A stretch of DNA of 64,000 nucleotides, from positions 1-64,000 of the forward strand of contig NZ_PUJW01000002.1 of assembly GCF_011189575.1 (NCBI RefSeq), read 5' to 3'. Within the stretch, counting starts at the first letter, position 1, and each line of letters starts with the position of its first letter. The notes below the pieces were generated by a model. That model ran no database searches, was not told where the DNA came from, and saw only the letters and a list, made by a program, of their open reading frames with translations. Shown here piece after piece: positions 45,914 to 54,297 of this stretch. This DNA is from Photorhabdus cinerea. GTDB lineage: Bacteria; Pseudomonadota; Gammaproteobacteria; Enterobacterales; Enterobacteriaceae. A program made the position numbers and the translations under genes.

Positions 45914-46468
45914 ATGCTTTGGAAGAATACTTCTAACCAATTTGGTCATTTATCCGTCCTTTTACACTGGCTGGTTGCATTGGCTGTGTATGGCATGTTT
46001 GCACTAGGATTGTGGATGGTGACGTTGGGATATTACGATACGTGGTATCACAAAGCACCTGAAATTCATAAAAGCATCGGAATAGTGCTACTGATAACGA
46101 TGGTTGGGCGTGTTATCTGGCGTTTTGTATCACCACCACCAAAACCATTAGCCAGTTATAGCTGTTTGACTAGGGTCAGTGCTGTTTTAATGCATATTCT
46201 GTTGTACATCTTACTGTTTGGCATTTTAATTAGTGGTTATTTAATTTCGACCGCTGATGGACAACCGATTACTGTCTTTGATTGGTTTACTGTGCCAGCC
46301 ACATTAATGGGTCAGGGCAAACAGGCAGATGCTGCTGGAATGATTCATCTTTACCTTGCTTGGACGGTGGTGATTTTATCGTTATTACATACTATTGCTG
46401 CGTTAAAACATCATCTTATTGATCGTGATGCAACCCTGAAGCGTATGCTGGGTTTCCGTTCTGAATAA
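45914..46468 (+). CDS. yceJ: Cytochrome b561-type membrane protein YceJ
   Basis: A 184-residue membrane protein of the cytochrome b561 family with four hydrophobic segments. Possible haem-ligand histidines are in LLHWLVALAVYG, EIHKSIGIVL, LMHILLYILL and HLYLAWTVVILSLLHTIAALKHH. E. coli YceJ is encoded upstream of yceI, as here. The electron partner and function are not known. Confidence 0.92.
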   Translation: MLWKNTSNQFGHLSVLLHWLVALAVYGMFALGLWMVTLGYYDTWYHKAPEIHKSIGIVLLITMVGRVIWRFVSPPPKPLASYSCLTRVSAVLMHILLYILLFGILISGYLISTADGQPITVFDWFTVPATLMGQGKQADAAGMIHLYLAWTVVILSLLHTIAALKHHLIDRDATLKRMLGFRSE

Positions 46469-46494
46469 TACAAAAAATGCTTATGGAGAATAAT

Positions 46495-47076
46495 ATGTTG
46501 TTAAAGAAGACGTTACTTGGCCTGACTGCGGGTGCATTGTTACTGAATGCAAGTTCTGCATTAGCAGCCAATTATAAAATTGATATCCCAGGCCAGCACG
46601 CCTTTATTGAATTCCGCATTCAGCATTTGGGGTATAGCTGGCTATATGGGACATTTAAAGATTTTGATGGCTCTTTCACATTTGATGAGAAAAATCCGGC
46701 AGCAAATAAAGTTGATGTGACGATCAAAATAGCCAGTCTGGACACTAACCATGCTGAGCGTGATAAACATCTGCGTAGTAAAGATTACTTTAATACAGAG
46801 AAATACCCTGAAGCAAAATTCATTTCAACTGAAGTGAAAAAAGAAGGGGAGAAATATATTGTTACAGGTGATCTGACTTTAAATGGTGTGACAAAGCCAG
46901 TGGTACTGAATGCAAAATTGATGGGTGAAGGTAAAGATCCGTGGGGTGGCTACCGCGTAGGTTTTGAAGCTTATGGTAAAATCAAACTGAAAGACTTTAA
47001 TTTCCAAAAAGATTTGGGGCCTAAATCACAGGAAGCGGATTTATTAATTTCTATCGAAGGCGTTCGGGAGAAGTAA
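46495..47076 (+). CDS. yceI: Periplasmic YceI family protein
   Basis: A 193-residue secreted protein with a signal peptide ending at about ALA-ANYK. The YceI fold (a lipocalin-like barrel that binds isoprenoid quinones in homologues) is shown by GQHAFIEFRIQHLGYSWLYGTFKDFDGSFTFDE and DLTLNGVTKPV. The ATG at 46495 has GGAG upstream. It is cotranscribed with yceJ; the gap is 26 bp. Confidence 0.95.
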   Translation: MLLKKTLLGLTAGALLLNASSALAANYKIDIPGQHAFIEFRIQHLGYSWLYGTFKDFDGSFTFDEKNPAANKVDVTIKIASLDTNHAERDKHLRSKDYFNTEKYPEAKFISTEVKKEGEKYIVTGDLTLNGVTKPVVLNAKLMGEGKDPWGGYRVGFEAYGKIKLKDFNFQKDLGPKSQEADLLISIEGVREK

Positions 47077-47192
47077 TATTCTGATGACTTAATTCGGTAG
47101 TGCAATTTATTAAGGGCTGCGCATTGCGTGGCCTTTTTATTGATAGGAAAAACCCTCTTTTTAGTTGATATCATAGATTGTGGGATGCCATC

Positions 47193-47226
47193 TGCCAAGT
47201 GAAATGATGTGATTTTTCACTTGGCA
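47193..47226. terminator. Hairpin between yceI and the lectin gene
   Basis: Perfect 12-bp stem TGCCAAGTGAAA / TTTCACTTGGCA with a 10-base loop. It lies between two convergent genes and can end transcripts from both. A weaker stem near 47112-47140 (GGGCTGCGC...TTTTTATT) may be the first stop for yceI. Confidence 0.75.
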
Positions 47227-47271
47227 TTATATCAATGAGAGAATGTTTATTATTTTATTGTTAATACATAT

Positions 47272-47649
47272 TTACACTATTTCTTGTAGAGGGGAGTACT
47301 GAGATTCTATTATGACCTCGACTTGGAATTCACGTGAGTTATTACCATAATTACCCGTTGTGTCATTGAATAAAAGTATTAATTCGCCATCTACAGGAAC
47401 TGTTTTATGAAGTATTCCATTGCCAATTTTAAACTTTCTGTTGGCAATTTTAGCGGCGAGCGTGGCTATTGATGGCGGTTGTGGATTATTAGGTACAGGG
47501 CCATCAGGTGATGCCCATTCAGTATCACCAAGGCCATATTTCACCCATCCATGAGCAACAACAGAGATTGTATCTCCTTGTTTGAGCATAAGCCCTGTGG
47601 ATGTACCGTTTATAGCGTTAGCTAGAACATTCCCTGACCAATTGTACAT
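47272..47649 (-). CDS. pllA: LecA-like galactophilic lectin (PllA type)
   Basis: A 125-residue, signal-less soluble lectin homologous to Pseudomonas LecA. The calcium site of LecA (Asp100, Thr104, Asn107, Asn108) is kept as FNDTTGNYGNNSREF, and Tyr36 is kept in WVKYG. The galactose-contact loop of LecA (His50, Asp52 and Gln53) is different here (PNNPQPPS), so sugar preference may differ. Photorhabdus PllA is described as an alpha-galactoside-binding LecA homologue; I assign the name by that resemblance. Confidence 0.85.
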   Translation of the reverse strand: MYNWSGNVLANAINGTSTGLMLKQGDTISVVAHGWVKYGLGDTEWASPDGPVPNNPQPPSIATLAAKIANRKFKIGNGILHKTVPVDGELILLFNDTTGNYGNNSREFQVEVIIESQYSPLQEIV

Positions 47650-48599
47650 AGTGTTGTCTCTGAAATTGTATTTTATAGAAATAATTTAGTCAAAGATTTT
47701 TATATATTTGACTAAAAGAAAATTTATATTTTTATGATAGAAGCAACAATGAAAAAAATCATGGATTGTGATCTGCGTTAATAACAATAATAATTTTCAG
47801 AGAGATGGTTAATTTAGTGTTATAATTGTTTTTTCATTTTTGTTTTTTATGAAATATTAATTTCAAATTGAATAATAAACTTTGTTATGATTTTTGATTT
47901 TAAATGATCTTCCAGAATCGTCAGGATAAAAGAATAAGATTTCTCTTTTTTATTTCCTAATATAATTAGGTTAGAGAACCAAGGTTTCCCTTAATTCTCA
48001 TTGTGTGCGGAAATTGTGTAAAATGGTTACAGTAAATTATTGATAAATAGTATTTCGTGAGTTTCAGAAATATCTTGCAGATGATCCCACGACTGGGGAT
48101 GCGTTCACTTGTCGCCGCCCTGCAATTTGAAATCTATTGGATATATATCCGGTATTTAATACAGACTGAGTTATTAATCAAACGATTAATTAAAAGATTA
48201 AATGGATGATATTATTGGTCGCTATGATAAATGGTAGTGGCGATATTTTTTAATTAAAAATTAATAGGTTGAATGTCTGGCGATAACTCAATCCCTGTTG
48301 AATTTTCCGCGCTTTCTTACGAACTGATTTTCTGTGAGTAAAAAAAATACAAAATTTTCTTGCTATTTGGTGATAGTTTAATAATTATAATTTGAGTTCC
48401 ATCATATGAACGAAACTTTCAATCCCGTTCCCTTTGTTTAAAGGGATATTAATTGATGGGGATATATTTTTATCTTCCTGTCATTCAACGCACCATGACT
48501 CATGGTGTAAGCGGTGCTTTTTGCCTGTGATAATAGGATTCTTACTATCTTATTTCTTTGGTGACGCAATTAATCCTTTTCATTTCTGGCGGGATATCT
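47650..48599. other. Long gap before the T6SS island
   Basis: No gene is convincing. It includes a repeat-like element (48061-48150) and a 395-bp block shared with 57086-57394. AT-rich. Confidence 0.5.
48061..48150. repeat. Dispersed-repeat-like element
   Basis: A GC-richer block in AT-rich DNA (GGATGCGTTCACTTGTCGCC) that ends with GCAATTTGAAATCTATTGGA. This end is shared with the elements at 12636 and 44617. Confidence 0.45.
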
Positions 48600-48602
48600 A
48601 TG
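48205..48602 (+). repeat. Leader block upstream of PAAR, duplicated at 57086-57394
   Basis: This block and 57086-57394 share long nearly identical runs, up to the ATG of the PAAR gene; copy 2 lacks about 85 bp near the left end. It contains an 8-bp-arm palindrome CACCATGA-C-TCATGGTG at 48491. It may hold the promoter of the PAAR-tssF-lipase unit. Confidence 0.8.
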
Positions 48603-48872
48603 TTGAAAAATATCATACGACAAGGTGACAAAACCTCTCATGGCGGTTCTGTATTAGCGGGTGATGAGAGTTTTCAGGTTTTGGGAAAAAGTGTGGCGCG
48701 GATTAACGATCCGGTGTCCTGTCCAACGTGTGGCGGGTATCAAATCATTGTTGAAGGGGTTTCTAATACAGTCGGGACTAATCAACAAGGGCTTGCTTTG
48801 GAGGGCATGAAAACTTCCTGTGGGGCAACTTTGGTTGCCTCACAGACACGTTGTCAGATAAAAATCATGTAG
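48600..48872 (+). CDS. PAAR-domain spike-tip protein
   Basis: A 90-residue single-domain PAAR protein: IRQGDKTSHGGSVLAG at the start, INDPVSCPTCGGYQIIVEG, then GMKTSCGATLVASQT. Zinc-ligand Cys/His are present. It would cap the VgrG spike. The ATG at 48600 is used rather than an upstream in-frame ATG at 48558. It is followed 11 bp later by tssF. Confidence 0.88.
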   Translation: MLKNIIRQGDKTSHGGSVLAGDESFQVLGKSVARINDPVSCPTCGGYQIIVEGVSNTVGTNQQGLALEGMKTSCGATLVASQTRCQIKIM

Positions 48873-48883
48873 GAGAGCGAGTG

Positions 48884-50631
48884 ATGAATAGAAGACAATC
48901 GCTTTTCCTGCAAGAACTGAGTTATATGCGACAACTGGCGCTGGAAGTTGCAAAAGAAAGCCCACATCTAGCGAATTTTTTATCTGAAGGGGCCGGTGAA
49001 CCGGGGATTGAGCGATTAACGCAGGGCTTTGCACTGCTCGCTTCCCGCGTCCGCTATAAAATTGAAGATGATTTTCCTGAGTATGGGTTAGGGATGATAA
49101 TGCGTATTTGGCCGCAAGCACTGCGTCCGTTACCACCAACGAGTCTCGTTCAGTTTTCACCAACTGGGGAAAATCACTTAGGCGCAAGGACCTTGCCGGC
49201 AGGTACATCGGTTTTTGCCGGCGAAGGTGAACAAAAAATGTGTTTTGAAACCTGTTGTCCCCTGCATATCGAACCGCTGACGGTGATTAACCGGCAATTG
49301 AATACAACCGCGGAGTACAGTGAGATAACGTTAACGCTGTACTATTCGGGTAATACCCCAGAATGGCGAAGCTGCCCGCTGCATTTCTTTTTAGGCCGAG
49401 ATCGTGAGCAGGCGGCGCAATTAGCCTTATGGCTTGACTTTTATCTCTGTGATGTCCAGTTACGGACACAGGATAAAACCATCACGCTGGATAACTGCTA
49501 CCCGGTATCGGCGTTGTGGGGGACAGAGCGGCAGGTTTCCATTCTGCCCGCCAGGGAAAACTCGCCGGTTTCTATTCTGCAACTGATGACTGAATACTAT
49601 TATCTGCCTCATGTCCATGATTTTGTGACCATTGATATCAGGGATGATCGTTCGTTAGTGAAGTTGAACGCGGATCGGACATTCGAGCTGATTTTGCGGT
49701 TTGAAGGTAATCTGGAACTGACCGATATTACTCAAACCTTTCTGTTGGATTGTGTACCGGTCAGGCACCTGGAGCCAATGACCAGTGTGGAAATCCCGGT
49801 AAACAAGGGGAGTAATGATTATAAAATCCCCTTAGAGCCGACTCAACAGCTGTTCAGCCTTGATCACGTTTATATATTGACTGAGCCGAAGCTGGAGCGC
49901 GGGCAGCCATACCGCTATCTGCCTATCGAAACAATTACCCCAACGGCTCATTTCCAGCCGGATGCTGAGTTTATTTATTATTATCAACTGAATACGGACT
50001 GCGATATTTTGCAGCATATCCACCATCAGCTTCATTTTTTTGACTGTTATGGTCAGCCGGCGAATAACCTGCCACCGCAACCGATTTTTTGTCAGTTTAC
50101 TGGCTATCAGTTAAAGGCCGCTGATCTCGGTATTGGTGAGATTAATCAGCCGGGAGAAAACGCTATGGGGCTGACAATCAGCAATATCACCCGGTTTCTG
50201 CCTGCTATCCACCGATGGTACAAGACAGATCGGCCTGGCCATTGATTTCCAGCTTTGCCGGTTCGCCCTGGATAATATTTAAAACTCACTCGTTACAAGA
50301 CTTTTTGAAGATATTTGATTTTTCTCCAGATCAGGTATTAAGCCGGCGTATTCAGGCACATATAAACGGCATCGTCCAACTGGAGAACATTCCGATAGAT
50401 CGCCTGGATAAGGGCGTTCCTGTGCGGGGACACCAGCTTATCCTGACCCTGAACCCGGATTGTTACGTCAATCAGGGGGAGATGTATCAGTTCAGTCTGG
50501 TGGTCATGCGTCTGATGACATCCTTCATTAGCATGGGAGCTTTTCTGATGATGAAAGTGATTGATGGTCGGACGGGGGAAGTCTTGTGGGACTTTCAGAA
50601 CATGATGTTTGGGCTGCGCGCTTATATGTAA
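48884..50631 (+). pseudogene. tssF: tssF (T6SS baseplate) broken by a frameshift
   Basis: TssF/VasA/ImpG is a core part of the T6SS baseplate. The first frame (48884-50245, RRQSLFLQELSYMRQLALEVAKE start, AGG start site AGGAG) ends as ITRFLPAIHRWYK. The family C-terminus continues in another frame (YPPMVQDRSAWPLISSFAGSP) up to 50631. The break lies near 50195-50212 at CTGCCTGC; if the ancestor had one more CTGC, it would read FLPACYPPMVQ, so loss of a 4-bp unit explains it. The whole gene would be ~580 residues. The copy is probably not functional, unless the repeat length varies. Confidence 0.8.
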
Positions 50632-50653
50632 TAGTAAGAAGGAAATCATATCG

Positions 50654-52506
50654 ATGAGCAAATTAGGTCCACTCGATCATATTGACTGTAAAAACATTCT
50701 GAAACACTGGATAGAATTTCAGCTGGTGGATGAACAGGGAAAACCACTGGTTAATATGCCTTACCGTTTGAAAGTTCGGGGGAATCCTCTGATGGGACGT
50801 AAAGGGGTTACCGATGGCAATGGATTATTAAGGGAAGAAGAGATGCCGCCCCATCCAGTCACTTTGTATATCGGTGCTCAGCCATTGGCGGATGAGATGG
50901 AACAACGGCCATTGCGGGAAATACGGGGAGAAGAGGCGTCAGTGGTGAAACCAAAAGCAGAAGCGGAAGGTCATCAATATCGCTATGTGACGATTGGGCA
51001 GATTAGTGATGGGTTGCCGGTGCTTGATGATTGGAATGATCCTAAAAAAATTCCACCTCCCTATCATTTCCCGGACCCGGAGCCCAAAGGCTATCAGGTC
51101 CATCCGTTAAATCAGCGGTATGTATTGGAAGTGTGTCCATTTCGGGCCTGGGTTTTGCTGTTGCATCATCAGAAAGAGTATTCCATTGTGAATGCCTATA
51201 ATCAGTGTTTGATGAGCGTATTGGCTTATGCGGGCGGGGATATCAACGTAGAAGGCTCAGTGCCTCACTTTTTTAACCGGCAGATGGTGGATGTCTCGAA
51301 GCTGCCTAATAAGGTAGAGACATTGTCGGCAACCCCGATTGTTTATGATGTGCCGTTTAGTGAACGTTATACCCGGGTGGAGTTTATTAATTCAAAAGCC
51401 GGAGATAATAAGCAAGGTAATACCCAGCTGTTTTATGCGGCCAGCCAGCGTGATGTAATTGTCAGTTGGCGGGGTACAACTAACATGACGGATGCTGTCA
51501 CGGATGCAGCATACCAGCCTTTGGGGTTAGATTGTGATGAAAAAGCCCTGTGTAGCGGGTTTATTCACAGTGGTAAAGTGCATAAAGGGTTTTGGGAAGC
51601 ATTTAGTCTGGTTGAAAAGCTAACAATCCCTAGTGACAGTATTACAGCCGTCTTCAATGATATTTTGGATTTGGTCGCAAGCAAAAGGTTATTTATTTGC
51701 GGGCACAGCTGAAAGAATATAATCCCTGTCTCTACAGCTACGGGATGCCACGAACATTAACGCGCAGTGCAGTACAAGAGCTGGCAGCTATTACCCACTA
51801 TCGCCATGTGAATGAAGATGATCCGGTCCCCGCTGTGCCACCGGAAAAAAATCTGGATAACTGGCTTTATCGTTGTTGGGGGCCGCTAGGTTATCTGTTT
51901 AGCCCCATTGAATTGCTGGATTTTACCGACAGCGGGGAAGTGTATCTGCATCATGGAAAAATAGTACATTTTTGTAAAATCAATCTGGTTATTGAGTGGC
52001 TGGAAGAACGTAACCCAAGTAATCATGTACGGCTCAGAACTACTTTACCGACCAAAACAAAATTGTATTTAATTCCGTCACTCAACCCTGAAACAGAAAG
52101 TAATCTGAAAGAGGCTGGGAATATTCAGAAAAGATTTTTTCAACAAATCAGTGAGGCAGATAAAGCTAAATGGTTTCCGCTGAATGAAAACCCGACTTTA
52201 AAAGATGCCCTGGGCTTCCCAGACCACAGTTCACTGAAATATGCCCGCTATATTGGTGCTCGATTAGCAGAACTGGTTGCACCGGAGAAATACCACTTTT
52301 TCCGGGATCAGGCACAATTATTTGAAAAAACATTGTGTGAAAGGACCGATATTGTTGCTGATATTCGACAACGCGATACATTATTTTTACAGATGGACCA
52401 CCAGTTGAAACAAGCGTTGATTTGCACTCAACAGGACAAACAAAGCTTATTGGCTTTAACGCGCTATGCAGAAAATGCTGTCGGAATTGAGGATCATTTA
52501 CCATGA
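50654..52506 (+). pseudogene. T6SS lipase effector, copy 1, broken by a 37-bp deletion
   Basis: Nearly identical to the first ~120 residues of the intact copy at 57532, then increasingly divergent. The frame runs from MSKLGPLDHIDCKN to LFICGHS and stops at TGA (51710-51712). The intact copy has 37 extra bases there, coding the rest of the GHSLGGALALLHSA nucleophile elbow. After the gap the frame continues in a different register as QLKEYNPCLYSYGMPRTL to the end at 52506. The catalytic serine elbow is thus lost. The immunity gene follows with an ATGA overlap. Confidence 0.9.
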
Positions 52507-53258
52507 TAAATATAAAAAAATACTTCCCGGTATTGTTAGTCATATTCATATCAGGTTGTGCTGATCCGAATGAGCCGCTTTCTCCCCCAAAGGATAATCA
52601 ATGGATTACAGTGGAAGGGGTGGCACCGAAATATACCCAACCGCATGTATCGGCAGAATATATCTCAAGAGACTGCCTTGAATATCAGCTGCATGCTGAT
52701 ATGTCGCCCTATAAAGTGCCAACTTATAACGGACTTCGTTTGAAGGTGACAGCCGATCCGCAAACGGGTTACTTTCAGGCGAAATTACCTTTCAACGGTG
52801 GAGGTCGGTGCAAATGGAAAATCAACCGTGCCTTTGTATCGGTGAGTTATACCGATGTCAGTCATCTGATGAAAGATGTTGTAATATATGAAGGAGGGGG
52901 AGGAACGGGGTTAACCGCGTTTATCAACGATGCAGTTCAAACAAATCTTAGCGAAACGGCGGCATTGAATACCATTAATTACAGTCCTACTATTTACCCT
53001 GTATTGAAGATGGTTGAGAAGTTCCCGAAAAGAATATTCTTGCAGGGGGAATTAAGAATGCGCCCCTTTCGGTTAACGTTAGTTCCGGGAGCGGAATGGA
53101 AAATTACTTTTAAACCTAAACTGGATGAAACCAAAATGCCGAAGATCACCGTGACTAAAGAAAAGGAATGGGTTGAGTATCCCAATGGGCGAATTGATCT
53201 GAATCGGCAATCAATAGATTACTGGAAAATAACGGCACCAAAACCTCCAGCAAAATAA
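52503..53258 (+). CDS. Lipoprotein immunity protein for the lipase, copy 1
   Basis: A 251-residue lipoprotein (signal peptide, lipobox FISGC). Its ATG overlaps the lipase stop (ATGA). Blocks shared with the other copies are VEGVAPKYTQPHVSAEYISRDCL, LPFNGGGRCKWKINRAFVSV, GTGLTAFINDAVQTN and YPNGRIDLNRQSIDYWKI. Periplasmic immunity is expected for a lipase that attacks periplasmic or membrane lipids; this assignment is from position and type. The lipase it accompanies is dead, so it may now serve as an orphan defence. Confidence 0.8.
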   Translation: MINIKKYFPVLLVIFISGCADPNEPLSPPKDNQWITVEGVAPKYTQPHVSAEYISRDCLEYQLHADMSPYKVPTYNGLRLKVTADPQTGYFQAKLPFNGGGRCKWKINRAFVSVSYTDVSHLMKDVVIYEGGGGTGLTAFINDAVQTNLSETAALNTINYSPTIYPVLKMVEKFPKRIFLQGELRMRPFRLTLVPGAEWKITFKPKLDETKMPKITVTKEKEWVEYPNGRIDLNRQSIDYWKITAPKPPAK

Positions 53259-53320
53259 GCGGGGAAATATAACTTTGACACTCATACGGATAGCTCTGTA
53301 GATATTGAGGAAAGCCGACT

Positions 53321-54079
53321 ATGGTAAATACAAAAAAATACTTCCCGGTATTGTTAGCCACATTAATCTCAGGCTGTGCTGACCCGAATGAACCGCTTTC
53401 GCCCCCAAAAGATAATCAATGGATTACCGTAGAAGGGGTGGCACCGAAATACACACAGCCGCATGTATCGGCAGAGTATATTTCAAAAGATTGCCTTGAA
53501 TATCAGCTGCATGCTGATATGTCGCCTTATAAGGTGCCGACTTATAATGGATTGCGTTTGAATGTGAAAGCTGATCCGCAAACCGGTTACTTTAAGACGA
53601 AATTACCTTTCAATGGTGGAGGTCGGTGCAAATGGAAAATCAATCGAGCTTTTGTATCGGTGAGTTATACCGATGTTAGCCACCTGGTGAAAGATGCGGT
53701 TCTATACGACGGAGGAGGAGGAACAGGTTTAACCGCATTTATCAACAATGCGGTCCAAACAAGCCTTAGCGAAACAGCGGCACTGAATACCATAGATTTT
53801 AGCCCGGTTATTTACCCTGTTCTGGATTTAGTTGAAGGATTGCCGAAAAGCGTATTTTTACAGGGTGAAGTAGGCATGCGTTTCTTTCGATTGAAATTAA
53901 CACCGGGAGCGGAATGGAAAATTACCTTTAAACCTAAATTGGATGAAACCAAAATGCCGAAAATTACTGTGACTGATGGCAAGGGCGAGTGGGTTGAGTA
54001 TCCTAATGGGCGAATTGATCTGAATCGGCAATCAATAGATTACTGGAAAATAACGGCACCAAAACCTCCAGCAAAATAA
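53321..54079 (+). CDS. Lipoprotein immunity protein for the lipase, copy 2
   Basis: A 252-residue lipoprotein (LISGC lipobox), strongly similar to the copy at 52503 over its whole length, but with local differences in the variable middle (residues 90-180). The 62 bp before it is repeated nearly unchanged at 54080-54141, so tandem duplication is clear. It has no lipase of its own. Confidence 0.82.
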   Translation: MVNTKKYFPVLLATLISGCADPNEPLSPPKDNQWITVEGVAPKYTQPHVSAEYISKDCLEYQLHADMSPYKVPTYNGLRLNVKADPQTGYFKTKLPFNGGGRCKWKINRAFVSVSYTDVSHLVKDAVLYDGGGGTGLTAFINNAVQTSLSETAALNTIDFSPVIYPVLDLVEGLPKSVFLQGEVGMRFFRLKLTPGAEWKITFKPKLDETKMPKITVTDGKGEWVEYPNGRIDLNRQSIDYWKITAPKPPAK

Positions 54080-54141
54080 GCGGGGAAATATAACTTTGAC
54101 ACTCATACGGATAGCTCTGTAGATATTGAGGAAAGCCGACT

Positions 54142-54231
54142 ATGGTAAATACAAAAAAATACTTACCGGTATTGAAAGATGGCCGGGTGGATATTAACAG
54201 AGATTCTATTGACTATTGGAAAATAAAATAA
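54142..54231 (+). pseudogene. Deleted third immunity copy, 29 codons
   Basis: Starts exactly as copy 2 (VNTKKYLPVL) and then jumps to the C-terminal end of the family (DGRVDINRDSIDYWKIK), keeping the reading frame. About 220 codons are missing. It keeps the family start and stop, but lacks lipobox Cys and all central parts. Confidence 0.85.
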
Positions 54232-54297
54232 TGCTGAAAAGGTCTTATCACTGATTTGTTTAAATATAAATATCAACCTTATAAATAAGGAAATGTA

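Noticed and set aside
49832..50080. Minus-strand frames inside tssF, lipase and vgrG regions
   Set aside because: They are shadows of well-supported plus-strand genes.
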